Below are positions 1-9,825 of a DNA stretch of 37,788 nt, piece by piece. Source of the stretch: Oceanospirillaceae bacterium. Its GTDB lineage: Bacteria > Pseudomonadota > Gammaproteobacteria > Pseudomonadales > Balneatricaceae. The translations under genes and the position numbers were made by a program. The stretch lies in NCBI GenBank assembly GCA_013215375.1, contig JABSRB010000050.1, positions 1 to 37,788 on the forward strand. The letters run 5' to 3'. A model generated the notes under the pieces. The model was not told where the DNA came from. It saw only the letters and a list, made by a program, of their open reading frames with translations, and searched no databases. Within the stretch, counting starts at the first letter, position 1. Each line of letters opens with the position of its first letter.

Positions 1-75
1 GGTGGAGCCAAGGAGGGTCGAACTCCTGACCTCAACGCTGCCAGCGTTGCGCTCTACCAGCTGAGCTATGGCCCC
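1..75 (-). tRNA. tRNA-Ala (anticodon GGC), copy 1, 3' end cut by the window edge
   Basis: On the reverse strand a cloverleaf can be drawn: acceptor GGGGCCA pairs with TGGCTCC, the D arm contains AGCTGGTAGAGC, the anticodon stem CAACG/CGTTG encloses the loop CTGGCAG with anticodon GGC, and the T arm contains GTTCGAC. The discriminator base is A, followed by CC; the last A of a genome-encoded CCA would lie just outside the window. The gene is identical to the copy at 141-216. Confidence 0.95.
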
Positions 76-140
76 ATCGCAATGGTGATTAAGTTTAGTG
101 CCAATATGGTGATTGGTTAAGCTTAATGTAAAGATATAAT

Positions 141-216
141 TGGTGGAGCCAAGGAGGGTCGAACTCCTGACCTCAACGCTGCCAGCGTTGCGCTCTACCA
201 GCTGAGCTATGGCCCC
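141..216 (-). tRNA. tRNA-Ala (anticodon GGC), copy 2
   Basis: This is a complete tRNA-Ala with encoded CCA, identical over its shared length to the copy at 1-75 and separated from it by 65 bases. The GGC anticodon reads GCC and GCU alanine codons. The pair lies downstream of gltX on the same strand, a neighbourhood also seen in E. coli (alaWX near gltX), which supports a vertically inherited chromosomal locus. Confidence 0.96.
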
Positions 217-377
217 ATAGACTTAGTCTATAACTTCTAAGATTACTCTTTGAAGTGGCGCGTATTTTGCCATATTAGAGATTTAAATCAATAGCTAAGT
301 TTTGTTTTTACCGCTTAAAAGTAAATAAATAACAAAATTAGCTATTGCTGATCGATCGTTAATCATTCCCAGGGAGT

Positions 378-1856
378 TCAGAGTGATTTGAACTCTTTCT
401 CCCAACGTTTCGCTTCCTTCTTCGAGGCGCTGCCGAGAATGTTTAAGGCATGTCTTAGACGTGCACGGGTCATGTCTGGTCCTAGAATTGACATTGAATC
501 CATAATAGAGACCGTCTGATTAGTGCCTGCTACTGCAATAAAGAGTGGGAATAAGAAATCTCTGATCTTTAAATCCATAGCATCAGCGAGAGATTTTAAT
601 AGATTGTACAGTGACTCTTTATCCCACTGGTTGTGCGTGTCTAGACGCCATACTGCAAATTGCAGGGTCTTTCTAATGTCTTCTATAGTGAGAGACTTAT
701 GGCTGAAGTTTTCTTCATCTATATCTAACATTCCCGAAAGGAAAAAATTAGTCAGAGGTGCGACGTCTGAAAACTTTTCAACACGCTGCTGAATGAGCGG
801 AATTATCTGCATCAAATATTCAGGGTTTAGTGCCCATTTTTGATATTCATTAGCAAACTCAACAGTGGTTAAGTTTTCGCGGATCCATAAGCCGTTTAGC
901 CAGCTCAGTTTGGTTTGGTCGAAAATAGGGCCACCGAGTGAGACACGTTTTATGTCAAAGTTGGCAAACATTTCCTCGCGGCTAAATTTCTCGCGCTCAT
1001 CGGGCATAGACCAGCCCATACGTGCCAAATAGTTTAATAAACCTTCTGGTAGGTAGCCCATACGTTTGTAATACAAAATGCTCGTGGGGTTTTTTCGCTT
1101 AGACAATTTAGATTTGTCGGGATTACGCAATAGAGGCATATGGCAGAGAATGGGCATTTCCCAGTTAAAGTATTTGTACAGTAACTGATGTTTTGGTGCC
1201 GAGTTGATCCACTCTTCACCACGTAAGACGTGGCTGATTTTCATCAAATGATCATCGACGACGTTGGCTAAGTGATAAGTGGGCATGCCGTCGGACTTTA
1301 GTAGGATTTGGGCATCGACCATTGACCAGTCAATCTCAATTTTTCCTCTAAGCATATCTTCAAAGACACAAGTGCCTTCGCTGGGAATCTTCATGCGTAC
1401 TACAAAAGGGGCTCCTGCTAACTCACGTTTCTCTTGCTCTGCTTGATCAAGCGCGAGTGCACTTTGATGCATTGCCGCAGGTAGGCCTTGTTCGCGTCTT
1501 TGGCTGCGTATTGCATCTAACTCTTCGCTGGTTAAATAACAGCGAAAAGCATGTCCATCATCCAGTAACTGCTGTGCATACTTTGCATAGATGTCACGTC
1601 GCTCACTTTGGCGGTAAGGACCGTAATCTCCACCAACATCAGGTCCTTCGTCCCAATCTAGCCCCAGCCAGCGCAGTGAGTCTAAGATGGTTTTCTCTGA
1701 CTCTTTAGTGCTGCGGGATTGATCGGTGTCTTCAATGCGCAAGATGAATTTACCGCCAACCTGGCGAGCAAAAGCTAAATTAAAAAGCGCTATATAAGCG
1801 GTGCCAACATGAGGGTCACCGGTCGGTGATGGTGCAATACGAGTACGAACAGTCAT
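378..1856 (-). CDS. gltX: Glutamyl-tRNA synthetase (GltX)
   Basis: Cytoplasmic class I aminoacyl-tRNA synthetase that charges tRNA-Glu with glutamate using ATP. At 492 residues it has normal family length. The HIGH-type signature is HVGTA at residues 16-20, following the invariant [10 protein letters not shown] start, and the KMSKS-type loop is KLSKR at residues 250-254, inside [11 protein letters not shown]. The C-terminal anticodon-binding region follows. The start is fixed by the conserved [14 protein letters not shown]-terminus. An extended -10-like TATAAT (minus strand, 1893-1898) lies about 40 bases upstream without a convincing -35 box. It is a single-gene unit pointing toward the two tRNA-Ala genes. 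Confidence 0.98.
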   Translation of the reverse strand: MTVRTRIAPSPTGDPHVGTAYIALFNLAFARQVGGKFILRIEDTDQSRSTKESEKTILDSLRWLGLDWDEGPDVGGDYGPYRQSERRDIYAKYAQQLLDDGHAFRCYLTSEELDAIRSQRREQGLPAAMHQSALALDQAEQEKRELAGAPFVVRMKIPSEGTCVFEDMLRGKIEIDWSMVDAQILLKSDGMPTYHLANVVDDHLMKISHVLRGEEWINSAPKHQLLYKYFNWEMPILCHMPLLRNPDKSKLSKRKNPTSILYYKRMGYLPEGLLNYLARMGWSMPDEREKFSREEMFANFDIKRVSLGGPIFDQTKLSWLNGLWIRENLTTVEFANEYQKWALNPEYLMQIIPLIQQRVEKFSDVAPLTNFFLSGMLDIDEENFSHKSLTIEDIRKTLQFAVWRLDTHNQWDKESLYNLLKSLADAMDLKIRDFLFPLFIAVAGTNQTVSIMDSMSILGPDMTRARLRHALNILGSASKKEAKRWEKEFKSL

Positions 1857-2041
1857 GATTGTCCTATCATTAAATCAATATAATAAAAGGCGATTATACC
1901 TGTGCTCATCTTTGATTTGTAGCATCTATGCTAATTAACAGCGGCAAAAAGTATTTTTAAAGGAGAGTTGAATCTAAACTATTGAACGGTGCGTATTTTA
2001 ATTAAGTACCTATTGTTTTATTCAACTATCAGGAGAAAACT

Positions 2042-2482
2042 ATGTCGATGTTCCTAAGGAAATCTATATTTATTATGACCGTTGCGCTCATGAGCTTAAA
2101 TCTTATGGCTGCAGAAAAACCTATTTATACCAGCAATAATGCGGCAGTGTCAGGTTATGACACTGTTGCGTATTTCACTGAGGGAAAACCTGTCAAAGGC
2201 CAGAAATCAATAGAGTTTAAATACTTAGGTGTTAAGTGGTTGTTTTCGAGTGAGGCGAACAGAGCATTGTTTGTTGCAGATCCAGTCAAGTATGCACCAC
2301 AGTATGGTGGGCATTGCGCATTTGCCATGGCAAACGACAATTTGGTATCTGCTGATCCTATGGCATTTACTATTGTTAACGATAAATTATATTTGAACTA
2401 TTCATTAGCGGTTAAAAAACGTTGGTCCAAAGATATTGCTGGTTACATCGTCGATGCCGATGAGTATTGGAACGCCTTATAA
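2042..2482 (+). CDS. Secreted YHS-domain protein
   Basis: A 146-residue protein with an N-terminal signal peptide of about 23 residues (basic start, hydrophobic stretch ending LNLMAA) followed by a YHS domain. The core carries the family pattern VSGYDTVAYFTEGKPVKG and then KYLGVKWLFSS, YAPQYGGHCAFAMA. YHS domains are small, often with a metal-site cysteine/histidine; here GGHCAFA is the candidate. The start has a good ribosome site (AGGAG, about seven bases upstream). Proteins of this kind are usually periplasmic; their role is not established and no neighbour clarifies it. It stands alone between gltX (divergent) and the chemotaxis operon. Confidence 0.85.
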   Translation: MSMFLRKSIFIMTVALMSLNLMAAEKPIYTSNNAAVSGYDTVAYFTEGKPVKGQKSIEFKYLGVKWLFSSEANRALFVADPVKYAPQYGGHCAFAMANDNLVSADPMAFTIVNDKLYLNYSLAVKKRWSKDIAGYIVDADEYWNAL

Positions 2483-2909
2483 TTAACGATATTCTAAAAG
2501 CTCTGCGTAGCGAAATTATAAAGCCCTCGGGTAAGCTATGTGGAGTTTTCACTCACTCTCTCAGTTACGCGTTTGATTAAAGGTTCGTTACGCTACATAT
2601 TCTCCCTATCTTTATCGCTAGTCCTCAGCTTTGGTATTTATAATTCTATTAATACCTTACTTTTTCTGTGTTCTCTCTAGTCGCCAGTGTCTTCACCACC
2701 AATATTTGATCAGTATCTTTATCTAGTGCCTTTTCTGTTGCTAGCTCTTTGTTATAACCCGTTTATTGTCAGGGGCATCAATTTATGTAACTGCTTTTGA
2801 ATCTTCTGTCATAAATTAAATTTGATATCTGGAATTTATAAAATTAAAAGCTATCTTTAAGTAGGTAGTTCTATGTTTACAGAATTTTTAAGCTATTGGT
2901 GTCTTATAG
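2483..2909. other. Long spacer before the chemotaxis operon
   Basis: This 427-base stretch holds no convincing gene on either strand. I see an imperfect inverted repeat (GCGTAGCGAA near 2505 against TTCGTTACGCTAC near 2583) and an AT-rich zone from 2810 to 2880 that probably contains the che operon promoter. I could not find a clear sigma-70, sigma-28 or sigma-54 promoter by eye. Confidence 0.4.
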
Positions 2910-3203
2910 ATGCCTAAGAGTAAGCGAATGACAAATAACACTATTATGTTACAAAGCGATATGACCATAGGCAATATCAGAAACTGCCAGGCCAAGCTGC
3001 TGAGTTTATTGGGTAGTTCTGAAGAGGTTTTTGTGGATGTTACTAATCTTCAACAAATTGACACAAGTGGTATTCAGTTGCTTTTGTTATTTGTTTTAGA
3101 GGCAAAAAAATTAGATTTAAAGGTTTCATGGTTAAACAGTCACGAAATGTTAGAACAAATGGTTATGAAGTTGGGGCTTGAGGAGGTGCTTTCATTTAAG
3201 TGA
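2910..3203 (+). CDS. STAS-domain protein, first gene of the chemosensory operon
   Basis: A 97-residue single-domain STAS protein of the anti-anti-sigma/SpoIIAA fold. The diagnostic loop IDTSGIQLLLLF (about residues 50-61) contains the serine that is phosphorylated in SpoIIAA-type proteins. It lies 34 bases upstream of cheY and on the same strand, so it probably belongs to the che operon, where such proteins occur in some non-E. coli clusters. Its partner kinase is not in the window. The start is uncertain: ATG at 2910 gives 97 residues, while ATG at 2928, preceded by AAGAG, would give 91. Function in chemosensing is inferred from position only. Confidence 0.85.
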   Translation: MPKSKRMTNNTIMLQSDMTIGNIRNCQAKLLSLLGSSEEVFVDVTNLQQIDTSGIQLLLLFVLEAKKLDLKVSWLNSHEMLEQMVMKLGLEEVLSFK

Positions 3204-3237
3204 ACTTTGTTCTTGAAGTCAATTTAAGAGGCACTAA

Positions 3238-3609
3238 ATGGCATCGATATTAGTAGTAGATGACTCTGCATTAGTTAGAAACATGCTCAGCGTTTTATTA
3301 ACGGACGTTGGCCATCAGGTGTTTGAAGCCATCAATGGAGAAGAAGCGTTGGATAAAATCAATGAGAAAACATTTGATTTGGTTATGACGGATGTAAACA
3401 TGCCAATTGTTGATGGAATTGCGCTTTGTCGGGAGCTAAGGCAAAGAGCGGACTACCGATTTACCCCAGTACTTATTATTACCACAGAGAGCTCTGATGA
3501 AATGAAGCAACAAGGTAAGGCGGCAGGTGCCACAGGTTGGTTGGTTAAGCCTTTTGATCCGCAGAAACTACTCCATTCAGTCAGTTTACTTTGTGGTAGA
3601 GCATCATGA
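3238..3609 (+). CDS. cheY: CheY-like single-domain response regulator
   Basis: A 123-residue receiver domain with no output domain. The acidic pocket D8/D9 (VVDDS), phospho-acceptor D52 (MTDVNMP), the T82/T83 switch position and K104 (VKPF) are all present. In chemosensory systems CheY takes the phosphoryl group from CheA and carries the signal to its target. Its stop overlaps the cheA start (ATGA), indicating translational coupling. Whether it acts on the flagellar motor or a different output cannot be read from the sequence. Confidence 0.95.
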   Translation: MASILVVDDSALVRNMLSVLLTDVGHQVFEAINGEEALDKINEKTFDLVMTDVNMPIVDGIALCRELRQRADYRFTPVLIITTESSDEMKQQGKAAGATGWLVKPFDPQKLLHSVSLLCGRAS

Positions 3610-5756
3610 GTATTGATCTTTCTCAGTTTGTTGGCGAATTCTTAGAAGAAAGCAAAGAAGGTTTGGATCTCATGGAGACAAATCTACTCAACTTCAGTGA
3701 TGAGAGTGAAATAGTTGACAGTATATTTAGGGCTGCCCACTCGATTAAAGGTGGGGCGGGCACCTTTGGTTTCTCTGAAATTGCGAAATTCACCCATGGC
3801 ATAGAAACTATTCTTGATGAAATGCGCGAGGACTGTCAATTTGCCAGTACTGACGTCATCAATTTACTGCTTGAATCGGTAGACATGATTCGTTTAATGC
3901 TGGCTGCTACCCAAGAAAATGCCATTGTGGATCAGTTAGTTGTTGGGCAGTTAAGTGCTCGAATTGCCGATGTTATTGATAATAACGCTATTTCTATGAC
4001 AGGCCTATACGAGGACGCTACAGATAAAATTGAAGGTATCCCCGGTTGTCTAACCAATAGCCATGATGAAGAGTATTGGTTAATAACGTTTAAACCTAGT
4101 GTTGATATGCTCAAAAGTGGCAACGAACCGGTGCATCTTTTCCAAGCGCTAACAGATATAGGTCAGCTATCAGTAGAGCCTTTTGTTGATAACTTGCCTG
4201 CACTTGAAGAGTTTGATGGTGAGTGCATCTATATCTATTGGTGTTTAAAACTGTGGGTAAAAAGCAGTGATAGAGAAAAAATAAGCCAAGATATTCAAGA
4301 GGTCTTTGAATGGGTGGAGGACTTGTGTGAATTAACTATAACGCCTGCCAAAATCACCGAGGAGTTGATATCAAGCCCAACGGAAGACATTGCAAGTGAG
4401 AGTTCTATTCAGCAGGGCGAATTAGAAAAAGACCACTCTTTAGTGCTTAATGATTATCAGGTTGACCAGAAAAAAATAATAAAAAACAATCAAACTCAAA
4501 CGACAGATATAAGTTCAGTCAGAGTAGATACGGAAAAACTGGATGAACTTATGAACAGGGTCGGAGAGTTAGTAGTGACGCACTCCATGTTGGCTCAAGT
4601 GCTCGATGGGTTAGTGCAAGAGGGGCATCAAGATCAGAGGCTGGAGCAAGGTATTCTACAATTAGAGAGTAATACTCGCGATTTACAAGAGGGAGTGATG
4701 CGCATGAGGATGCTCCCGATCAGTTTTGTCTTTAACCGATTCCCTCGGTTGGTTCACGATATTTGTAGCAATTTAGGAAAAAAGGCCCAGTTGGCAATCA
4801 CTGGGGCTCAAACTGAAATTGATAAAACCGTCATGGAAAAAATAGGCGATCCGCTAACTCATTTAATCCGAAACGCCCTAGATCATGGCTTGGAATCCCC
4901 GCAAGAACGCATTAAGTGTGGCAAGTCTGAAATTGGAACTATTGCGTTAAACGCTTATCATCAAAATGGTTTTGTGGTGATAGATATCATTGATGATGGT
5001 AGAGGCTTGAATTTAAAAAAGATACAGCAAAAAGCGATCAGTAATGGCTTGATAAATCAGGATCAAATGCTCAACGATGAAGAAACAAAAGCACTGATCT
5101 TTAAAGCGGGATTTTCTACAGTAGATGAAGTTTCTGAGTTATCAGGTCGCGGTGTTGGCATGGATGTTGTGTTGCGAAATGTAGAGTCATTAGGCGGTCA
5201 AGTGAGTGTGCATTCAGTGGAGGGTGAGGGTGCGTCTTTTAGGGTCAAGGTTCCCTTAACCTTGGCTATTATTGAAGGGCAAATGATTTATGTTGGCAGT
5301 GATATCTATGTACTACCACTCATTTCAATCACTGAAACTGTCTTTATTAAAGCGACTGAAATAAAAAGTTTAGGCAATTATTCGCACTTCATGAAGTATC
5401 GGGAAGAGTATATTCATTTGCTTGATTTAAAAGAATTATGTAAGTCGAGTACCGAGTATGCAAAAACAACCCAGAAGAAAAATTTGCTAGCAGATAACAC
5501 TACCTCATTATTGGTAATTGTCGCTGAATCTGGTGGTAAAAAAGTCGGGCTGGTGATTGATCATTTAGCGGGTCAACAACAATTTGTAGTTAAGCCATTG
5601 GAGACGAACTTTAGAAAAGTACAAGGATTGGTAGGAGGGACTATTTTAGGGGATGGCAATGTGGCACTAATTTTGGATGTAGCAGGTTTGATAGCCAAAG
5701 ATGAATATCGCAATAGCGATTTACCAAACAATAGTGATATAGCCCTTCTTAACTAA
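3606..5756 (+). CDS. cheA: Chemotaxis histidine kinase CheA
   Basis: A 716-residue hybrid-free CheA. The N-terminal HPt domain (about 1-105) carries the phosphorylatable H45 in AAHSIKGGAGTFGF. A poorly conserved middle region (about 130-295) follows. The dimerisation domain begins near residue 300 (SSVRVDTEKLDELMNRVGEL). The ATPase domain has its N box at about 418 (HLIRNALDHG), G1 box DDGRGL near 463 and G2 box GRGVGMD near 513. A CheW-like coupling domain fills about 553-700. It sits between cheY and cheW, with a 4-base overlap with cheY. Confidence 0.97.
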   Translation: MSIDLSQFVGEFLEESKEGLDLMETNLLNFSDESEIVDSIFRAAHSIKGGAGTFGFSEIAKFTHGIETILDEMREDCQFASTDVINLLLESVDMIRLMLAATQENAIVDQLVVGQLSARIADVIDNNAISMTGLYEDATDKIEGIPGCLTNSHDEEYWLITFKPSVDMLKSGNEPVHLFQALTDIGQLSVEPFVDNLPALEEFDGECIYIYWCLKLWVKSSDREKISQDIQEVFEWVEDLCELTITPAKITEELISSPTEDIASESSIQQGELEKDHSLVLNDYQVDQKKIIKNNQTQTTDISSVRVDTEKLDELMNRVGELVVTHSMLAQVLDGLVQEGHQDQRLEQGILQLESNTRDLQEGVMRMRMLPISFVFNRFPRLVHDICSNLGKKAQLAITGAQTEIDKTVMEKIGDPLTHLIRNALDHGLESPQERIKCGKSEIGTIALNAYHQNGFVVIDIIDDGRGLNLKKIQQKAISNGLINQDQMLNDEETKALIFKAGFSTVDEVSELSGRGVGMDVVLRNVESLGGQVSVHSVEGEGASFRVKVPLTLAIIEGQMIYVGSDIYVLPLISITETVFIKATEIKSLGNYSHFMKYREEYIHLLDLKELCKSSTEYAKTTQKKNLLADNTTSLLVIVAESGGKKVGLVIDHLAGQQQFVVKPLETNFRKVQGLVGGTILGDGNVALILDVAGLIAKDEYRNSDLPNNSDIALLN

Positions 5757-5795
5757 TTGAAGGCTATCTTTCTTCTTAGACACGGAGAGTGATAA

Positions 5796-6338
5796 ATGAA
5801 TACTGGGCAGGCCCAAATACAAGGGAATATTATCGTTGGTGATGTTGAGGGGCAGCAGTTTTTGAGCTTTTTTCTCGACGATGAAGAATACGCTATTGAT
5901 ATATTGAGAGTGCAAGAGTTACGCGGTTGGGTGCCAGTAACACGGGTACCTGATATGCCAGATTACCTTAAAGGGGTGTTGAATTTACGTGGGGCTATTA
6001 TCCCTGTGGTGGATTTAAGAAAGAGATTTTCATTAGCTGAGGTGGAATACGGGCCAACCACTGTGGTGATCGTCATTAAGGTGGTGAGTAATGATGTTGA
6101 GCGGGTGATGGGGATTATTGTAGACGCTGTCGCTGAAACATACATTTTTAACCAAGCAGAAATACAGCCTTCGCCACAGGTAGGAGGTTCAATTAATTCT
6201 GATTTTATAACAGGTCTAGTGGCGCAAGATGATCGCATGATTGTATTAATGGATATCGACATGCTGATGAACTCCGATGAAATGTCTGTTGAAATTAGTG
6301 GGAAAAATGTCGAGAAAACGTTACAAGAATCTACTTAG
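5796..6338 (+). CDS. cheW: Chemotaxis coupling protein CheW
   Basis: A 180-residue CheW-domain protein that bridges the receptor signalling tip and CheA. The typical start FLSFFLDDEEYAIDILRVQELRGW and the receptor-binding region VPDMPDYLKGVLNLRGAIIPVVDLR are clear. It has short extensions at both ends relative to the core domain. The ribosome site is GGAGAG before ATG. It lies 39 bases after cheA and upstream of the receptor gene, as in the P. aeruginosa che2 cluster. Confidence 0.97.
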   Translation: MNTGQAQIQGNIIVGDVEGQQFLSFFLDDEEYAIDILRVQELRGWVPVTRVPDMPDYLKGVLNLRGAIIPVVDLRKRFSLAEVEYGPTTVVIVIKVVSNDVERVMGIIVDAVAETYIFNQAEIQPSPQVGGSINSDFITGLVAQDDRMIVLMDIDMLMNSDEMSVEISGKNVEKTLQEST

Positions 6339-6421
6339 ACCAAGTTTGTTCTGGAGAGTAGAGTCAGCTACAAATTTTTAAAAGCCTTAATAAAATAAAA
6401 AATTCAGTGCAAGGGGGAAAA

Positions 6422-8764
6422 ATGAAAATAAATATGCCAATTACCGATCGAGAAGTACTACTTATCGATGGTCAAGATCTTGTTACTCAAACTGATCTGA
6501 AAGGAAAAATAGTGTATGCAAACCCAGCGTTTGTAAGTATCAGCGGTTACTCTATAGATGAGTTAATCGGTAAAAACCATAACGTTGTGCGCCATCCCGA
6601 TATGCCTGAAGAAGCATTTAAAGATTTGTGGGATACCCTGAAGCTAGGTCGACCATGGGCCAAGTGCGTTAAAAACAGGTGCAAAAATGGTGATTATTAT
6701 TGGGTGAAAGCCAACATTACGCCGGTGTTTAAAAACGGCAAAGTTGATGGTTTTATGTCTGTGCGAACTAAGGTTAAGTCAGCGGAAATTGATGAAGCTG
6801 AAGCTTTGTATGATCAAATTAAAGCTAAAAATTTAACACTGATAGATCCTAAATCTATTAGTAATACCAACCTGAAAAGAAAATTTAATCAATTTGGTTT
6901 GTTTGCCTTGGTTAGTTTGTTCATTATCAGTGGTCTAGTATATCTGTCAGGCCTATCTGTTGGTTTTTTAATGTTGGGTCCAATTTTCTCATCACTTATT
7001 TTATATATAGGTCATCATTATTTGTTAAAGAGATTGGTGTTAAAACCTTTGGCAGATGTGAGAGAGGCAATGGTGAAGATTTCTCAGGGTGAATATTTAA
7101 GTGAATTCTCACTGGATGAGCCAGGAGAGTTAGGCGACTTAAAAAGAGCCGTTAACATGCTGGGGGTGAAATTAGGTTTTGAAGTTAATAATGCACGGCA
7201 GCAGGCACAGGATAATTTGCGGATTAAAGTAGCGCTGGATAGTGTGACTTCCAGTGTGATGTTGGCAGATAATGACGGGAAAATTATCTACACCAATGCG
7301 TCGGTACAAAAATTATTAGGGGATGCGCAAGATCAAATAAGAGAGCATATTGAAGAGTTTGATAGTGATGATATCTTAGGCTCTAATTTTGACAGCTTTC
7401 ATGAAACACCCAGCAAGCAGCGAAATATACTGCAAAAGATCACAAAACCCTACGAGGTTAAAATTGTACTGGGGAGCTGCACCATGCAGTTAACTGCAAG
7501 TCCAGTGGTAGATGCGGATCAAAAAAGATTGGGAACTGTGGTCGAATGGATGAATTTGACGGAGCAGTTGACCGCTGAGAATGAAGTGCGTGAATTGATA
7601 GAAAATGCTTCAAGAGGAGAATTTGAGCAGCGCTTAAACGAAGAGAAGTACACTGGCTTTATGCAAGTTATTGCCGGCGGAATTAATACCATGATGGACT
7701 CAGTGACTCGTCCCATCAAAGAGGCAAAACGTGTCTTAGAAAGTGTTGCGCAAGGGGATTTGACCCAGCAAATGGAAGGTGAGTATGAAGGGGAATTCGA
7801 GCAGCTCAATATTGCAGTAAATACTTCAATAAATAATTTATCTGTGATGGTCGGAAAAATTCGCAATGCTGGGGATAATATTAAAAGCGGTGCCTCTGAA
7901 ATAGCTGCCGGAAACTCGACACTTAGTGGTCGTACAGAGTCTCAAGCTGCGACATTGGAGGAAACTGCCTCATCTATGGAACAGATGACAGGGACAGTTA
8001 AAAGTAATGCAGATAACGCCGAAGAGGCTAGAAAATTGTCAGAAAATTCGCAAAAGTTGGCCGAGAAAGGGGGCGCTATATCTGAGAAAGTCATCGCTTC
8101 CATGGTCGATATCAGTAAAAGCTCCAGTGAAATTGCCGAGATAATTACGGTCATCGATGAGATCGCCTTCCAAACCAATTTATTGGCTTTAAATGCAGCG
8201 GTGGAAGCGGCCAGAGCAGGAGAACAAGGCAGAGGTTTTGCAGTAGTTGCCTCTGAGGTACGCATTTTAGCGCAACGAAGCGCAAAGGCCGCAAAAGAGA
8301 TAAAGTTACTGATTCATGAAAGTTCAGAAAAAGTAGCAGAGGGTAATGCGTTTGTGATTGAGTCAGGTGAGGCGCTAACAGACATTATTAAATCAATTAA
8401 AAATGTCACTAATTTAGCGGGAGAAATCGCCGCTTCCTCAAGAGAGCAGGCCAGTGGTATTGAGCAGGTAAATATAGCGGTTAATAAAATGGATGAAGCT
8501 GTGCAGCAAAATGCGGCTTTAGTTGAAGAAGTTTCGGCAGCCTCAATTTCTCTGGATGGAGAGGCGGTGCAGTTAAAAGCGCTAGTACGCGAATTCTCCG
8601 TCAGTAATTCAACTGAAATTGAGAGAAGGGATAGGCTAGACCAGCCTGAGCATGCTACGCGTGAAGAACTGTTTAAGGGGAAGTCGCGACAGCGCGCAGC
8701 AGTACCCAATGGAGATAAGGTTTATCAATTAGCAGAGAGCAAGGAGGAGTGGAAGGAGTTTTAA
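6422..8764 (+). CDS. Methyl-accepting chemoreceptor with Aer-like PAS, second PAS-like region and C-terminal CheR tether
   Basis: A 780-residue receptor. ATG 6422 is chosen because AAGGGGG lies just upstream; a GTG at 6407 would overlap that ribosome site. The N-terminal PAS (about 20-125) resembles the Aer type ([31 protein letters not shown]), which in Aer binds FAD and senses redox. A membrane hairpin follows at about 157-198 with almost no periplasmic loop, then HAMP (about 198-252), a second PAS-like segment (about 268-385), a further HAMP-like stretch and the methyl-accepting coiled coil (about 490-730) with tip [20 protein letters not shown]. It ends in EWKEF, matching the xWxxF pentapeptide that docks CheR. 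It is probably the dedicated redox or oxygen-type receptor of this cluster. Confidence 0.93.
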   Translation: MKINMPITDREVLLIDGQDLVTQTDLKGKIVYANPAFVSISGYSIDELIGKNHNVVRHPDMPEEAFKDLWDTLKLGRPWAKCVKNRCKNGDYYWVKANITPVFKNGKVDGFMSVRTKVKSAEIDEAEALYDQIKAKNLTLIDPKSISNTNLKRKFNQFGLFALVSLFIISGLVYLSGLSVGFLMLGPIFSSLILYIGHHYLLKRLVLKPLADVREAMVKISQGEYLSEFSLDEPGELGDLKRAVNMLGVKLGFEVNNARQQAQDNLRIKVALDSVTSSVMLADNDGKIIYTNASVQKLLGDAQDQIREHIEEFDSDDILGSNFDSFHETPSKQRNILQKITKPYEVKIVLGSCTMQLTASPVVDADQKRLGTVVEWMNLTEQLTAENEVRELIENASRGEFEQRLNEEKYTGFMQVIAGGINTMMDSVTRPIKEAKRVLESVAQGDLTQQMEGEYEGEFEQLNIAVNTSINNLSVMVGKIRNAGDNIKSGASEIAAGNSTLSGRTESQAATLEETASSMEQMTGTVKSNADNAEEARKLSENSQKLAEKGGAISEKVIASMVDISKSSSEIAEIITVIDEIAFQTNLLALNAAVEAARAGEQGRGFAVVASEVRILAQRSAKAAKEIKLLIHESSEKVAEGNAFVIESGEALTDIIKSIKNVTNLAGEIAASSREQASGIEQVNIAVNKMDEAVQQNAALVEEVSAASISLDGEAVQLKALVREFSVSNSTEIERRDRLDQPEHATREELFKGKSRQRAAVPNGDKVYQLAESKEEWKEF

Positions 8765-8781
8765 TAAGAAAGGGCTGTTAA

Positions 8782-8979
8782 ATGAAAGTTAGGAAGCTGT
8801 CCGAAAACTGCGATCGAAGTAAATCTGTCTGTTCTATGGGCTGCTGCCAGCTCTATCAGCGGGTTGATGGTCGCGAGAAGAATCAGGGAATAGGTCAAAT
8901 TATATTTGTTTGGCGTAGTTTAACGTTAAATTCGATAGGCTCTTGTACTGCTAGCCGCGCAGATTGGTGGAAATTATAA
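8782..8979 (+). CDS. Small ORF of unknown status between receptor and cheR
   Basis: A 65-codon ORF fills the gap between the receptor and cheR: AAAGGG precedes its ATG and its stop TAA abuts the cheR ATG directly (TAAATG). The predicted product has four cysteines in its first half (C10, C17, C21, C22) and a tryptophan-rich end. I recognise no domain. The exact fit favours a translated, coupling ORF; the odd composition favours a remnant or a chance ORF. No signal peptide or membrane segment is evident. Confidence 0.3.
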   Translation: MKVRKLSENCDRSKSVCSMGCCQLYQRVDGREKNQGIGQIIFVWRSLTLNSIGSCTASRADWWKL

Positions 8980-9825
8980 ATGGACTTTAACCTCGGTCTG
9001 AAAAGAGAGTTCGAATTTACAGATCAGCATTTTTCAAAAGTAAAAGAAGATCTGTATGGCTATGCTGGCATCGTGTTGGCAGATCATAAAAAAGACATGG
9101 CTTATAATCGCTTAGTACGGCGTGTTAGGGCTTTGGGTTTGTTGAGCTTTGATAGTTATTTTACTTATATCTCTTCAAATCAAAGTGAGTTCGAGCAATT
9201 TATCAACGCATTGACCACTAACCTATCCTCTTTCTTTCGAGAAAATCATCATTTCAGCTACATAAAATCTAATATTTTGCCAGATATGAGAGCCAGTGGT
9301 CAGGATAAGATTAGAGTCTGGTCTGCTGGTTGCTCACATGGTGAGGAAGCTTATTCTATCGCGATGACTCTACACGATGCACTACTCAATATTAATCAAG
9401 TAGATGTGAAAATATTGGCAACGGACATTGATTCTACGGTTTTATCAACGGCGCAATTAGGAGTATATGATATAGCCAGTATGGAGGGGTTGTTCGCTCA
9501 AAGTGTACAGAAATACTTCCTGAAAGGAGTTGGAGTGCGAGAGGGAAAAGTGCAGATTCGCCAAGAATTAAAAGAAATCGTAGATTTTAAATTTCTAAAT
9601 TTGATGAATGAATGGCCTATGCAGGGGCGTTTTGATTTTATTTTTTGTCGCAATGTCATGATCTATTTTAATAAAGAAACTCAGCAGTATTTAGTAGAAA
9701 AATTTGCGCAGTATTTAAAACCGGGAGGTTACCTTTTTGTCGGGCATTCTGAAGCATTGGGGTTCCAGCAGAGAAAATTTAAGTTAATAGGAAAGACTAT
9801 CTATCAATTTCAAAGTACACCATGA
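8980..9825 (+). CDS. cheR: Chemoreceptor glutamate methyltransferase CheR
   Basis: A 281-residue S-adenosylmethionine-dependent methyltransferase that methylates glutamates of chemoreceptors during adaptation. The N-terminal helical domain (about 15-85) includes RLVRRVRALGL and TTNLSSFFRENHHF; the SAM domain has VWSAGCSHGEEAYSIAM and then ILATDID. FCRNVMIYF and LKPGGYLFVGHSE near the end are typical. The receptor encoded upstream ends in a CheR-docking pentapeptide, so the two very likely act together. It overlaps cheD by four bases. Confidence 0.97.
   Translation: MDFNLGLKREFEFTDQHFSKVKEDLYGYAGIVLADHKKDMAYNRLVRRVRALGLLSFDSYFTYISSNQSEFEQFINALTTNLSSFFRENHHFSYIKSNILPDMRASGQDKIRVWSAGCSHGEEAYSIAMTLHDALLNINQVDVKILATDIDSTVLSTAQLGVYDIASMEGLFAQSVQKYFLKGVGVREGKVQIRQELKEIVDFKFLNLMNEWPMQGRFDFIFCRNVMIYFNKETQQYLVEKFAQYLKPGGYLFVGHSEALGFQQRKFKLIGKTIYQFQSTP

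Noticed and set aside
2483-2909. A decayed gene in the pre-che spacer
   Set aside because: Reading all frames by eye gave no recognisable protein segment.
7519-8709. Minus-strand ORFs opposite the receptor gene
   Set aside because: They mirror the repetitive coiled-coil codons of the signalling domain and have no independent support.
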